Assembly (NCBI GenBank): GCA_009602735.1
Contig: WELA01008858.1
Location: 1-40,431 of the forward strand
From: Mesotaenium endlicherianum
Lineage: Eukaryota > Streptophyta > Zygnematophyceae > Zygnematales > Mesotaeniaceae
Reading direction: 5' to 3'
DNA: 40,431 nt
Shown: positions 1-9,680 of the stretch, piece after piece
How the letters are laid out: each line of letters starts with the position of its first letter
Numbering within the stretch: position 1 is the first letter of the stretch
Notes under the pieces: generated by a model
Told to the model about the DNA's origin: nothing
The model's input: only the letters and a program-made list of their open reading frames with translations
Database searches by the model: none
Translations under genes and position numbers: made by a program

Positions 1-150
1 TGGACCTTTGTCATAGGGGTTGCAGGAAGTATGTTAGTATTTAGTATAGTGGCTTCGCTGCTGTTTACCTTACAGGAAGATTGCTAAAAATTGACGTAGT
101 TGCGATGCGCTACACATAAACGTATGAGTGTGTTTTTTTATCGCTCTCGC
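1..150. other. Unassigned left edge
   Basis: No coding signal or recognisable repeat. Read on the minus strand, this lies beyond the polypurine tract of the neighbouring family A element. Similarity to the matching place in the plus-strand family A copy (about 15840-15872) stops near position 150, so this may be an element-specific 3' region or foreign flank. No LTR is visible here. Confidence 0.4.
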
Positions 151-167
151 TCACTAACTGTCATATA

Positions 168-181
168 TTTTCCCCTCCAAT
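168..181 (-). promoter_or_regulatory. Polypurine tract after pol, family A element 1
   Basis: The minus strand reads ATTGGAGGGGAAAA about 50 bp after the pol stop. The same motif occurs after pol in the plus-strand family A copy, where two further variants follow, the last right before the 3' LTR. This tract may therefore be the 3' one or an internal (central) one. No LTR start is visible beside it. Confidence 0.5.
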
Positions 182-233
182 TTAAATGGAGACAGGACCG
201 CCTGTCACCTTCCCGTGTCAACTGAAATGACAG

Positions 234-1115
234 TTATGGAGGGACTCCAGCGGCCCGAAGGTGGAACCGTGTCAACGCCCCTTTGGCATTGGTCAAGTGG
301 TCCTTAAACTCCCAAGTGTCCCCAGAGGCATCGTAACCCTTCCATCGAATGAGGTATTTCATGACATATTTAGACGATCGACGGACCGAGCGAGCGTCTA
401 AAATCTCATCGACCTCATATTCCTCAGGGTCGCCGTCCCGGACAGCGGGGACCGGTCCCGGTTGGACAGGGAACCGACCTGTGAACAGTGTATCACCTTT
501 GATGTACGGTTCCAGGAAGGAGACATTAAAGACCGGGTGCCCCTTGTATTCAGCTGACATGTTCAGTTTGTAAGCATTCTGACCGACACGACGGACCACC
601 GAATACGGACCGACCCAGACAGGGCCAAGCTTTTTCTTGACCACACCAGGGAGGTACAGGTGCTGAGAATGCAGTTTGACTAAATCCCCCTTGGAAAATG
701 TCAGTTCCCGACGGTGTTGATTAGCGTATTTTTGTTGGTTTTCTTGGGCCGTGTGCAAGTTTCGTTGGACTTCTGACAGGGTGTCAGCAAACTCCTGAGT
801 TAACTGGAGGGAGACCGGGTTGTCAATCCCTTCAGGGTGAGTTAAAGATTCCCCTAGCACATCTAGAGGAGACTTAGGGACTCTACCCAGGCTGAGTTCA
901 AAAGGAGTTTTGCCCGTTGACGCGTGCACCGCACTGTTGACCGCAAACTGAATTTGAGGCAACAGGTCATCCCAATTATCTTGTTTTTGGTTAATATATG
1001 CTCTCAGCACCTCCTGCAGAACTCGGTTAGTTCTTTCAGTCTGCCCATCAGTCTGAGGGTGGTTTGCTGTGCTGAGCAGCTGTTTGACTCCCATTAACCC
1101 CATTAAAGCTCTCTC
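234..1115 (-). pseudogene. pol: Pol, part 2 (integrase catalytic Glu, C-terminal domain, chromodomain), cut off by the TGA
   Basis: This continues the pol frame directly after the TGA at 1116-1118. Counted from the Met at 1103, the integrase catalytic Glu is residue 23 in the motif DGQTERTN, completing the D-D-E set. Then come the integrase C-terminal region and a chromodomain (about residues 227-283) with the typical YLIRWKGY core and a TWE motif. Chromodomains steer integration toward particular chromatin marks in this element class. Without readthrough, a product starting at an internal Met would lack the catalytic Asp residues. The rest of the frame is undamaged, so the stop looks young. 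Confidence 0.85.
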
Positions 1116-4043
1116 TCACTTAGAGGTGAATTTCGAGTCTCTGTCTGAGATGATATTAGAAGGGAGCCCATGTTGGCATACTACATGGTTGTAAAACTGT
1201 CTCGCGGTTTCGAGTGCAGTCACTTTGACAGTTGTGGGGATAAAAATGACCATTTTTGTCAGTTTATCCACGACTACCAGTATTGAATCATGCCCGTTGG
1301 CAGTTCGTGGTAGTGAGACCACCCAGTCCATGGATATAGTTTCCCAGCGTCCCGCTGGGATGGGTAGCGGTTGCAAGAGACCTCCGGGTGGTGTGTGCCG
1401 AGACTTATTTCTCTGACACTGGTCACAGGACTTGACATATTTCAAGACCTCCCGGGGTAACCCCTCCCAATGATAATGTTTTGCCAGTTTGCCAACAGTT
1501 TTGGCCTGCCCCAAATGTCCACCCAGGAGACTGTCATGAGCTTGACTCAGTAAGAGAGACCTTATTTCCAAATTATTAGGAATGACCAGCTTCAGCCTGC
1601 CTGAAGTGGTTTCAGTCACCCAGACCCCTCCCTTGAGCTTATACCCGAGTGCAGTAGCACGACACACACCAGTAGTGGGGCTGGGCTCAAATGTTGGGTC
1701 AGAAAGGTAGGCTTTCCTAAGTTGTTCAAGGAAGGACTTTTTCACCTTTAGTGAAGTGAGTGCACACAGGACTTTATCTACAGTATGCTGACTAAAGTTC
1801 CTTTCTTGCAAGTCAGGTCTTCTAGAGAGTGCATCAGCAGGATTCAACTTCCCTGGTTTGTAGTCGATCTGGACTTGGAACTGCTCCAGCATCTGGCTCC
1901 AGCGGTTCTCCCTCCTCGACAGCTTGGACTTCTTCTGAAAGTGGGTCAGAGCTAGATGATCTGTAATCACCTTAAAAGCTTTACCATGTAAGTATGCTCT
2001 CCACTGTTTGAGTACATGAATGATAGCTAGCAGCTCTTTATCATGCACTGAGTAATTAATCTCCGCTGGATTAAATTTCATAGACTCATACAACACAGGA
2101 TGCCACTCCTGCCGTACCTTACCATCCTTTGTGGTTTTGTCAGCAGGCTGCAACAAAATAGCACCCATGGCAAAATCAGAGGCATCAGTAACCACCTGCA
2201 CCGGTTTGCTGGGGTCATACACGGCTAGCACTGGGGCAGAACAAAGGGCATCTTTAAGGGTCTGGAAGGCAGCCTGCTGCTCTTCCCCCCACACATACCC
2301 GATGTCTTTCTTAGTAAGGTCAGTCAGTTTACTGGCCTTTGTGGAATAATTCTCAATAAATCTCCTATAGTAGTTAGCCAACCCGAGGAAGGATCTAACT
2401 TCAGAGACAGACTGTGGTACTGGCCAGTCCCTTATGGTCTGGACTTTCTTAGGATCCACACTGATGCCCTCTTTACTGACAACGTGGCCTAAGAATTCAA
2501 TACTTTCCTTAAAGAAATCACACTTGCTCATTTTAGCATACAAGTGATTTTTCCGCAGAGTGTCCAGCACTTTCTTTAAGTGTTCAGTGTGCTGAGCTTC
2601 ATCTTTAGAGAAAATTAAAATATCATCCAGGAAAACTTGCACAAACTTATCCAAATAAGGTCTGAAAATGTCATTCATAGCACCCATAAAGGTAGCAGGA
2701 GCATTAGTCAGTCCAAATGGCATCACGTTGAACTCATAGTGTCCATAACGTGTGCGGAAAGCAGTCTTGTGTTCATCCCCCTCAGCAATTCTGATTTGAT
2801 GATAACCACTCTTGAGATCTATCTTACTGAACACCTTAGCGCCAGACAGGGTATCAAGCAAGTCCTCGATTCTGGGTAAAGCATACTTGTTCTTTACTGT
2901 AATTCTGTTCAGGGCTCTGTAATCCACACACATCCGCATACTGCCATCCTTTTTCTTAACAAATAGGATAGGTGCGCCGTACGGTGATTTACTGGGAGAA
3001 ATGTAACCATTTTCCTCCAGCTCTGCAATCTGTGTTTTCAACTCCTCGCTCTCCAAATAAGACAAGCCATAAGTGCGTTGCCAGGGTGGCTGGCTACCAG
3101 GTAATAGATCAATCCTATGATCTACTTCCCTTTTAGGGGGTAGTCCTGGAGGCATGTTAAACACATCAGTGTACTGAGCAACAATTTTTGCAGCAGTAGG
3201 GTGCTCCGGAGGGCTTACCTTTTTCTCAACCACTTCTTCAGGTTGAGGAGGTACCTCTCTTAGCAGCAGACAGAACATTCTGTCTTCCTTCTGGTTCCAG
3301 CTTTTGACGAACTCCATTGCATTCAGCAACTTGCATCCTTCTGGAAGCCTCTTCTTTTCCTTCATTTGCCATCCACACAGGACAAGAGGAAGAGCACTGG
3401 TGGGTGCCAAGTCAGTCTGCCCATCACTGGCTCCTCTCACTTTAACTGTACCTCTGCTCCAACACACTTCAGCTTGATGTCTATTAAGCCAGGACCTGCC
3501 TAGCACGAGATCATAAAAGCCAGTGTTGAGTACCTCAAATGTAAGCGTTTCAGTTAGAACTGCAATGCCAGAACCTAACTGGACCTCAATAGGCTTGGTT
3601 ATAACTCCTCCCGGGATACTTGAGGCATCTCCAAGGAATATTTTTCTATTCCCTTGGGTGACAGTAGGCAGCCTTAGCCGCTTAACTAAGTCCTTGTGAA
3701 TAAAAGTATGTGACGCCCCTCCGTCAACAAATGCCCTCACCTTCCTACCTGCAATCATGCAATGCAGTAGGATAGGGGGGACTGTCTTTTCCTGACTTTC
3801 GCATTGTTCTCCTGACGTAGCAAAGAAATGTTGGACATCAGGTGGAACAAGAGCATCCAGAGTGTGCACTCTCTGGACGTCTATATTACTGATGGTCTCC
3901 TTTATCTGTTTGTCAGGCATGCATAGTGAATCCAGTTCAGCAGGACCCATAATACCTGCTACGAGGGCAGCTAGTGACGACTCACTATCTCTAGCATCCT
4001 CACAGTCAGTAGACTGGATTACTGACTGTTGCTGTCTTTTAAA
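1116..4043 (-). CDS. pol: Pol, part 1 (protease, RT, RNase H, integrase N-terminal half), family A element 1
   Basis: The pol frame is entered by -1 frameshift; the first in-frame ATG is at 3950 and the numbering below starts there. Protease active-site motif is D-G-G-A at residues 76-79 (DSGA is commoner). Reverse transcriptase spans about 300-480 with the catalytic box FLDD at 440-443. RNase H runs about 580-710, with catalytic-type Asp in TDAS at 588-591 and ITDH at 662-665. The integrase zinc finger uses His 805 and 812 and Cys 842 and 845, and the first two catalytic Asp are 875 and 936. The frame ends at a TGA (1116-1118) six codons after SDRDSK, before the third catalytic residue. The sister copy at about 14905 has sense codons there, so this stop is probably a lesion and not an original end. 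Confidence 0.9.
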   Translation of the reverse strand, partial: FKRQQQSVIQSTDCEDARDSESSLAALVAGIMGPAELDSLCMPDKQIKETISNIDVQRVHTLDALVPPDVQHFFATSGEQCESQEKTVPPILLHCMIAGRKVRAFVDGGASHTFIHKDLVKRLRLPTVTQGNRKIFLGDASSIPGGVITKPIEVQLGSGIAVLTETLTFEVLNTGFYDLVLGRSWLNRHQAEVCWSRGTVKVRGASDGQTDLAPTSALPLVLCGWQMKEKKRLPEGCKLLNAMEFVKSWNQKEDRMFCLLLREVPPQPEEVVEKKVSPPEHPTAAKIVAQYTDVFNMPPGLPPKREVDHRIDLLPGSQPPWQRTYGLSYLESEELKTQIAELEENGYISPSKSPYGAPILFVKKKDGSMRMCVDYRALNRITVKNKYALPRIEDLLDTLSGAKVFSKIDLKSGYHQIRIAEGDEHKTAFRTRYGHYEFNVMPFGLTNAPATFMGAMNDIFRPYLDKFVQVFLDDILIFSKDEAQHTEHLKKVLDTLRKNHLYAKMSKCDFFKESIEFLGHVVSKEGISVDPKKVQTIRDWPVPQSVSEVRSFLGLANYYRRFIENYSTKASKLTDLTKKDIGYVWGEEQQAAFQTLKDALCSAPVLAVYDPSKPVQVVTDASDFAMGAILLQPADKTTKDGKVRQEWHPVLYESMKFNPAEINYSVHDKELLAIIHVLKQWRAYLHGKAFKVITDHLALTHFQKKSKLSRRENRWSQMLEQFQVQIDYKPGKLNPADALSRRPDLQERNFSQHTVDKVLCALTSLKVKKSFLEQLRKAYLSDPTFEPSPTTGVCRATALGYKLKGGVWVTETTSGRLKLVIPNNLEIRSLLLSQAHDSLLGGHLGQAKTVGKLAKHYHWEGLPREVLKYVKSCDQCQRNKSRHTPPGGLLQPLPIPAGRWETISMDWVVSLPRTANGHDSILVVVDKLTKMVIFIPTTVKVTALETARQFYNHVVCQHGLPSNIISDRDSKFTSK
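4002..4043 (-). promoter_or_regulatory. Programmed -1 frameshift signal between gag and pol (family A)
   Basis: Minus strand, 5' to 3': slippery heptamer T TTA AAA at 4043-4037, in phase with gag codons CCT TTA AAA; a 7-base spacer at 4036-4030; then a perfect 10-bp stem (4029-4020 with 4011-4002) closing an 8-base loop. Slipping back one base at the heptamer enters the pol frame, which is open from 4064 down through the overlap. The gag TAA (4021-4019) straddles the top of the stem and first loop base. Loop bases 4019-4016 (ATCC) could pair with GGAT at 3999-3996 to form a short pseudoknot. Geometry matches known -1 frameshift sites; function is inferred. Confidence 0.8.
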
Positions 4044-5497
4044 GGCTGGTCTTTTCTCTCGACCTTAGGCAGGTGCTTGACCGGACACTGTTCTCTGTAG
4101 TGGCCTTTCTGCTGACAATGGTAGCAAGTAGATTTTGCTGAGGCTGGTCTCGGCTTAGTCCTACCACCACCCCTTCCATAGCCACCTCGAGAGGGACCAC
4201 CTCTACCTCTAGACTGAATAGCATTGTACTCATACTCATATTCATCACCCTGATTATCCTCAGCCTGGTCTCCTTCAACTGCATTGTAGGAACCGTGGGG
4301 CTTTTTGACAATCTTAGACACCAAAGCGTTACTCTGGCGCTTGTGATTGAACTGCTGCTGATCCCAGGCGTCAGCATCCTGGATCAAGTCAGCCAGTTTC
4401 TCATACTTTTTCTCAGCAAAATGACCAGAGACCTCGGATTTCAAGCCATACCTGAAGTATGCTATCCTATACCGTTCTGGCAAATCAGGCTGCTTCATCA
4501 TGTTCTCTTGGAACTTTTGAGCAAACTCAGCAACTGAAGTGGTCTGCTTCAGTGTCAGGGAGATCATCGCATAGATAGCTTTCTCCTGCTGGTTGATGAC
4601 ATCAAACTTCTCATGCAACTTCTCGACAAACTCTACCCACGTAGGGTCACCGAGTTGCCGAGCCTTACGCTCTTCCTTCCAGTAAAGCCACCAGTCTGCG
4701 GCACTGCCTTTCAGTAGCGCACCGGTGTGCCTGACCTTCTCGTAATCTTGCAGTTCTGGGTAGTTCTCCAGCCACTGCTCAACATCCGCGAGAAACTTGA
4801 TCAGGTAATATTTTCTGTTTCCCTCAGGATCATAGTCCTGGGGAGGTTTCGGCTTGGGCTTACTAGGCCCTCGGCCACCACCACTAGTGGTGTGAGACCC
4901 CAGTTGGTCTCTGTCCCGGAGTAGGGACATTATGATTCTTTTGTCCTCCTGCTGGGACTGATACATGGTCGCCATTTGCGACTGCATCTGAACGAACAAT
5001 GCTCCCAAGTCTACATTTTGGGGTGGTAGATTAGCAAATGCAGCAGCAGCATTGGCATCTACTCGCTGAGTAGTGTCCTCAACAATCCCTCTTGCTCCTG
5101 CAGCAGCAATTCCTGCCGCATTCAGCCGGTCACGTATTTGACCTAGGGGTACATTGAGTTGTACGGCAGGAGGTGGGTTCAGAACATTGGCCCTTGATGC
5201 CATAAGTTCTTCAACAGTGCGCTCGTCAGCTGGCTGTCCTTCCCTCCTTTGTATATCTTCAGCGGCCTTTGCTACTTGTTCAGCTTCTAGTCTGGCTATC
5301 TCCTCCTCAGCTTGCTGAGCTGCGACTGAGGCAATAGCAGCTGCCTCATCTGCAGCCTCCCTAGCTGCAGTATCCGCTACTGCTTCCGAATAGGTACGGT
5401 TTCCCGCTACATGGCTTTCCGCCTGGTTTTCGACATTCTCGTTATCCTGGTTCTCCATGTCTCGGGAGTTGCTAGTTTGAGACCTTGTCCTTACCAT
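4019..5497 (-). CDS. gag: Gag polyprotein, family A element 1
   Basis: A 492-residue Gag, open throughout. Residues about 40-95 are Ala/Glu-rich and likely coiled coil. Residues about 230-395 form the retrotransposon Gag (capsid-like) domain, with conserved tryptophans in the VEQWLENY and ADWWLYW stretches. A Gly/Arg-rich segment (about 426-450) precedes one CCHC zinc knuckle at 458-471 (C-x2-C-x4-H-x4-C). Gag packages element RNA and forms the virus-like particle. The start ATG is the first in frame after the primer-binding site. The TAA stop lies inside a hairpin just downstream of a -1 slippery site, so a minority of ribosomes probably continue into pol. The frame looks intact, suggesting fairly recent activity. 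Confidence 0.92.
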   Translation of the reverse strand: MVRTRSQTSNSRDMENQDNENVENQAESHVAGNRTYSEAVADTAAREAADEAAAIASVAAQQAEEEIARLEAEQVAKAAEDIQRREGQPADERTVEELMASRANVLNPPPAVQLNVPLGQIRDRLNAAGIAAAGARGIVEDTTQRVDANAAAAFANLPPQNVDLGALFVQMQSQMATMYQSQQEDKRIIMSLLRDRDQLGSHTTSGGGRGPSKPKPKPPQDYDPEGNRKYYLIKFLADVEQWLENYPELQDYEKVRHTGALLKGSAADWWLYWKEERKARQLGDPTWVEFVEKLHEKFDVINQQEKAIYAMISLTLKQTTSVAEFAQKFQENMMKQPDLPERYRIAYFRYGLKSEVSGHFAEKKYEKLADLIQDADAWDQQQFNHKRQSNALVSKIVKKPHGSYNAVEGDQAEDNQGDEYEYEYNAIQSRGRGGPSRGGYGRGGGRTKPRPASAKSTCYHCQQKGHYREQCPVKHLPKVERKDQPLKDSNSQ

Positions 5498-5518
5498 ACA
5501 AAGAAGACTGTGATAACT

Positions 5519-5530
5519 GCTCCGATACCA
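5519..5530 (-). promoter_or_regulatory. Primer-binding site, initiator tRNA-Met type
   Basis: The minus strand reads TGGTATCGGAGC. It differs by one base from TGGTATCAGAGC, the usual plant LTR-retrotransposon site complementary to the 3' end of initiator tRNA-Met. It lies one base after the LTR end and 21 bases before the gag start codon, where minus-strand DNA synthesis would be primed. Confidence 0.85.
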
Positions 5531-5531
5531 C

Positions 5532-6278
5532 TGAAATGAATCGACTTACCAAATAGGCGATTAACAATTAATAAAGATCTTTATATCAGCAAGTAATCTT
5601 TATGGTATTTTCCGTTAACTGGTTAAACGGCAAAGGACAACACACTAGCAGTGAATAATACTCGTAAGTCAAATGCGAGTAAACTAGCATCAATAATGCA
5701 AATCAGTAAACTCATACATAAGCAAGGTTAGAAGACAGTGCGTATCAATGGCTTCTCGCCTTGGATTCAGATCTCTCTCAGTAAGCTGTACAAGAGAGTT
5801 GGCCTCGTTTCCGAATGCCGAACTCGAGAGCAATGCCTAGCATATGTACATGGAATGAGTTTACTGTTCAACGGTCAGTGCGATGGCACCGCCTACCCGG
5901 GAGTTAACCACGTTGGTAGGACCTCGGTTAACCAAATCCACCGCCATCTCCCATCATCCCGAATAGCCATCCATCATAGGGATGTCATCTGGCTATTCAT
6001 CTAGCATATCGCACTTAGATGCATATCAAGGCAGTTCGCTGCTACCGAGTACGGAAGTCAGCTTGCTGTCAAAGAATGTGTCAGCAAGCTGACTTATATG
6101 GACTTTCAGTCTGCTGCTTTCCACTGAGTCAGCAAACTGATAATTATGTAAAGTTCAGCAAACTGACTATTAACTAAAGTCTAGCAAACTGACTAATAAC
6201 TAAAGGTCAGCAGGCTGAACTTAATTAACTATTATATTTAAATGAATATTATATCTACTAATATACTGATTCATTACA
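5532..6278 (-). repeat. 5' LTR of family A element 1 (747 bp)
   Basis: On the minus strand it begins TGTAATGAATC and ends GATTCATTTCA, a nearly perfect terminal inverted repeat that fixes both ends; the primer-binding site follows one base later. It matches the 3' LTR at 17932-18680 over almost its full length. The 5' third holds several diverged tandem copies of a roughly 21-26 bp unit with the core CAGTTTGCTGA, near 6050-6225. The LTR should carry promoter and polyadenylation signals, but I cannot place a TATA box with confidence. Confidence 0.88.
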
Positions 6279-7160
6279 CTTCTCCTGCTTCTTCAACATG
6301 TCCGTGAGCAGTGCACACACCTTGGCAAATCCTTCAATGAAGCGTTGATAATAGTATGCCATACCGAGGAAGCTCCTGAGTTGATGAATATCAGGAGGTA
6401 CCGGCCAATCTCTGACTGCTTGCACCTTCTTTTGCTCCACCTTGACTCCTTCAGCTCCCACTTTATGTCCAAGAAACTCGACTTCCTTGAGATAGAAGTT
6501 GCACTTGCTCATCTTCTCATACAACTTCTGATCTCTCAAGACCTCCAACACAGCAGTCTTCTGAACGTCTCCTTCCAAAATCCGTACCTGGTGATAGCCA
6601 CTCCTCAAATCGATCTTCGAGAAATACTTCGTCCCGACAAGCCTGTCAATTAACTTGTCCACTCGTGGAATTGGGTACCTGTTCTTGATGGTGACCTTGT
6701 TGAATGCCCGGTAGTCGACACACATCCTCATAGTCCCATCCTTCTTTTTCACAAATAAGACTGGCGCTGCAAATGGAGACTCGCTGGGTCGGATGAATTC
6801 CTTCTCCAACAACTCTGTCAGCTGCTTCTTCAACTCATCCAACTCCGCAAACGATTGTCGATAGGCGGGTCTCACTGGTGGCTTGCTCCTCGATTCCAAC
6901 TCGATCTTGTGCTCCATAGCTCTCTGTGGAGGTAATCTTGCAGGTAGCTCCTCAGGAAATACGCACTTGAACTCCTCCAACAGCGCCTTAATTTGGGCAG
7001 GCATCTCAGCAGGCTTCTTCTCTTGAGCAGTTGGGCTCTGCTCCTTCTGAGCAAGGGGATCAGACACCACTACTTGCTCCTCCGGCGATGTACATTCGCC
7101 CAGGCTGNTGGCCAGGGCCACCAAACCAGGGACATCTCCTTCACCTGATTCGCCCTGCAT
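6279..7160 (-). pseudogene. pol: Pol remnant, family B: reverse transcriptase lacking its catalytic box
   Basis: The frame contains the RT N-terminal motifs ([17 protein letters not shown] and [15 protein letters not shown]), but then jumps from EGDVQKTA straight to [16 protein letters not shown] (junction about 6550). Relative to family A and the general Ty3 family, about 65 residues are missing, including the MPFGL and Y/F-x-D-D boxes, so the enzyme cannot polymerise. The deletion keeps the frame. After [10 protein letters not shown] the element is cut by the inserted family A LTR. The single N at 7109 falls in a codon near the start. One base is lost relative to the protease frame at about 7161. 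Confidence 0.85.
7109..7109. other. Ambiguous base (N) in family B pol
   Basis: A single N inside a codon of the RT frame; the reading frame is the same on both sides, so it behaves as one uncalled base and not as a sized gap. Confidence 0.8.
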
Positions 7161-7700
7161 AGCTTCTTAACTTGTAGGCTCGACAGAAGACAATTACTTG
7201 TGGTCGTATCCACCTCCACCTGTTTCGCTGTCTCCATTTGACCATCACGCCCTTGGACTTTCGCTTGTCCTGTGCTCCAGTGCACTTGAGGGTTGGCTTC
7301 TCTGAGCCATGGTCGGCCCAATATCACCTCATGGTGACCCAACTCTGCCTGCTCCATAACTTCCTTACTCCGGTGCCCCGCTACTTCCACGTGAATAGCT
7401 TCCGGTGGTGCACCACACTTGAGTCTCTGCCCATTGGCCAAAATTGCCTCATGAGGTTCATAATGCTTATGCACAAGGATTCGCCACTCTTTCACCAGCT
7501 TCTTATGCACAAAGTTTGCACTTGCGCCACTATCGACCATACACTTCGCCTTGTTGCCGTCGACCACTCCTTCCACGATGATAGGCTTGTCAACATCTCG
7601 TCTTTCGCTTCTCGACAGGCTCCTGGGGATAACCTCCTTGTGAGTTCTTGTCCTCACGCCAGTAGACACCCCAGAACGACTTACTGGCGTCCTTTTTTTT
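7161..7700 (-). pseudogene. Aspartic protease region of family B pol
   Basis: This frame is -1 to the zinc-knuckle frame and overlaps it. It contains a retropepsin-like stretch with active site D-S-G-A in the motif CMVDSGASANFVHKK and the downstream hydrophobic/Gly motif EVILGRPWL. It would release Gag and Pol products in particles. The sense continuation into RT is lost at about 7161, where LSSLQVKKL should run on in the frame of the next segment. Entry into this frame fits a -1 slip at the A8 run at 7693-7700. Confidence 0.8.
7656..7700 (-). promoter_or_regulatory. Likely -1 frameshift signal between gag and protease (family B)
   Basis: The minus strand has eight A at 7700-7693, giving slippery A AAA AAA (7699-7693) in phase with gag codons GAA AAA AAA. 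A slip of -1 enters the protease frame exactly. Two bases later comes a perfect 9-bp stem, 7690-7682 with 7664-7656, around a 17-base loop. The gag TAA (7683-7681) is at the stem apex, as in family A. The spacer is short for a classical site, so the basal pairs may be open when the ribosome pauses. An A8 run can also arise as an indel in a dead copy, so this is less certain than the family A case. Confidence 0.6.
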
Positions 7701-8712
7701 CCTGCTGTTGAGGTTGCTTCGCCTTCACATGGCACTCGTCTCGAGCCAGATGTCCAAGCTTGCCGCAACTATAGCACGGTCCTCTCGGCTTGAAATTCTG
7801 CTGCCTGCGCTGGTACTGCACAAGTCCCAACTCCATGGGTACTGGACCTTGACACACTCGTGCTTGGCGCTTGAGATCCAAAGTGTCGATATCCTCCAAA
7901 GTTGTGGCTGCCCCACTGACTCTAACTATACTCCACAGCGTCGACCCTTGTTGCCAATGCCATCATTTCTCCAAGACTGGTAGGGTCCTTGAGCGCCACT
8001 TCCTTGGCCACAGTTGGCTTGAGTCCCCTCTTGAACTTGTCCATCATCTCCGACTCGTGCATGAATGGACATTGAAGCACCAGCTCGTTGAAGCGCGATA
8101 CATACTCCTGAACGCTTCCTCGTTGACGAAGGTGCACCAATAGATCTCGAGCGGTAGCCTCGGATGCAATAGGTTGAAATTGCCTCTTCAAGCCTTCAAA
8201 GAGCTTAACAGTAGCAAGAACTCCAGACAGCTGCTCTTGTCGCTCATACCAAGCTCCAGCACTCTTCTCCAGCAAAGTTATGACAAAGGCGACTTGCCTG
8301 TCGGGCGTGAGCGCAGAGTACTTCATAAATTTCTTCACTCCAAAAATCCATTGATGAACAGGCGGCAACCCACGCTCTCCAGTATAAACTTCAGGCTTAG
8401 GCGCACGCACTCCCGATGCGGGTGAATAACTGGCTGCACTACTGGGTTAACATGAATTGGTGATACAACGAGTGCAGGTGCCGAACTCGACGAAGCGGCG
8501 TTTCCAACAACAACTCGCACCATTCTCTCCACCTCCGCGCGCATATTTTGTTGAAATTGGGCGTCGACTTCTCCTCCAAATGCATTTGCCATTTGCCTTA
8601 GCATCGCTTGCATCTCTTGTTGCTCTCTGATTATCGTTGGTGCTGCCTGCTGCCCCGCGCGCTCAACATGCTCGACATGTTCACCTCCTCCAGCTGCCGG
8701 CTGCGACTCCAT
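7681..8712 (-). pseudogene. gag: Gag, family B, with frameshifts
   Basis: Gag starts at ATG 8712, 38 bases after the LTR end. An N-terminal stretch rich in Gln, Glu and Ala shifts frame near 8410. The central segment (8410-7922) is the retrotransposon Gag domain, with WIFGVKKFM, GAWYERQEQL and a VSRFNELVLQC motif. It shifts frame again near 7920, after which a segment encodes a zinc knuckle (CYSCGKLGHLARDEC) with five residues rather than four between His and the last Cys, possibly a damaged finger. The frame stops at TAA 7683-7681 inside a hairpin. Two or more indels make this copy non-functional. Confidence 0.82.
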
Positions 8713-8749
8713 AATATAATATGCAAACTAACCTCGCTCCGATTCCTGA

Positions 8750-9680
8750 TGAAAGGGGCAAGTGCCCTAGTGGAAGCGTAGTGACTCACGAGGATAAGAA
8801 CTAGTTGCAATCATACTAAAGAATGCAGAGGCATATCACTAGGAAAGCTTCGGAAAATAACTTGACATTTTGACTAACAAGAAACTGCTCACAAAATGGT
8901 GTAAAATGAAAGGCCTTGTCATTACAAACCCGTAGAAATTTACAGAAGTGAAAGCTAATGAGAAACAAGGAAGTTATGCCTATTTATAATTTTTTGCCTA
9001 AGTGCTCCTCCCTAGGAGAAAGCTACGGTTTTTTCTAAGTGTTCGTCAAATCGTCCCTTCCAGAATATTCGTGAGTAAGCCAGATCAGTCTAATCTGATG
9101 TATCGAGCCGAATTGACGACCACATACATGTATCGACTATCTTAGACGCGCTAGGCTAAACCAAATTTTCTAGGTAAATCGACCTAGTCGGCACCCCGCG
9201 TTAGCCGAACTTACGTGAAGGTTCGAATTCACTCTAACTAGCCAGATCGCACGACGCTGTCGGTCAATCCGACAGTCGCGCTCCCTGCGAATTAAGGACA
9301 GTTGTCAACCGATCTCAAAACTAATTAAACTTCGAAAATCCATATGGCATAGGATGACCACGGCCCAGAAAAGACCACCCCTCTGCGGCCCCAAGGGACC
9401 GGCTCTTGAGGCCGCAAAGGGGGTGGTTTTTTTTACCCGCATAGGATGCCCTTGGGCTTGAGGTTGTATTTCTTCTGCTTTTTTACTACTTTCGGCCTTT
9501 GGCCTTTAATAGTGCAATACTTTGTTGAACTAGTCTGGATTGATGTGTTCTCTCAATACGTGACCAGATTCGATGAACTTTATATCAAAATGACCACAAA
9601 AATGTACTCTACACTACTATACAATCAAAACATACTTCTATGAACCTCAAAAAAGCACTTTATAAACCTATGACCATACA
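8750..9680 (-). repeat. 5' LTR of family B (931 bp, carries an insertion)
   Basis: On the minus strand it begins TGTATGGTCATAGG and ends CCCCTTTCA. It is homologous, in opposite orientation, to the solo LTR at 12874-13653. Compared with that copy it has about 200 extra bases (roughly 9345-9557), including a small foldback insertion. The primer-site region after it reads AGGAATCGGAGC, a three-mismatch relative of the initiator-Met site. Confidence 0.82.
9347..9448. mobile_element. Small foldback insertion with 10-bp direct repeats
   Basis: GCATAGGATG occurs at 9347-9356 and again at 9439-9448. The 82 bases between fold back: AAGACCACCCCTCTGCGGCC near 9370-9390 pairs, with a few mismatches, with the complementary arm near 9411-9431 around a short loop. 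This part of the LTR is absent from the solo family B LTR. A 10-bp target duplication around a hairpin suggests a tiny non-autonomous element; the family is unknown. Confidence 0.5.

Larger units (their letters stand above)
151..6278 (-). mobile_element. Ty3/gypsy LTR retrotransposon, family A, element 1 (3' LTR not in window)
   Basis: Order on the minus strand: 5' LTR, primer-binding site, gag with zinc knuckle, pol (protease, reverse transcriptase, RNase H, integrase, chromodomain), polypurine tract. This domain order and the terminal chromodomain place it among chromovirus-type Ty3/gypsy elements. Gag and pol are in different frames (-1), with a frameshift signal in the overlap. The only clear lesion in the coding part is one in-frame TGA in integrase. 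Its 5' end abuts a family B reverse transcriptase at 6279, so it is inserted in that element. A second family A copy at 12829-18680 (plus strand) has about 2 kb between pol and its 3' LTR, so element 1 may likewise extend beyond the window. Confidence 0.9.
6279..9680 (-). mobile_element. Ty3/gypsy retrotransposon, family B, decayed and interrupted
   Basis: Minus-strand order is 5' LTR (9680-8750), gag, zinc knuckle, protease and partial reverse transcriptase, cut at 6279 by the 5' LTR of family A element 1. Gag contains frameshifts, the RT has an in-frame deletion of its catalytic core, and a further frameshift lies near 7161. RNase H, integrase and the 3' LTR would lie beyond element 1, outside the window. 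It differs clearly from family A in gag, LTR and RT. Its outer edge at 9680 interrupts a plus-strand family A gag fragment. Confidence 0.85.
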
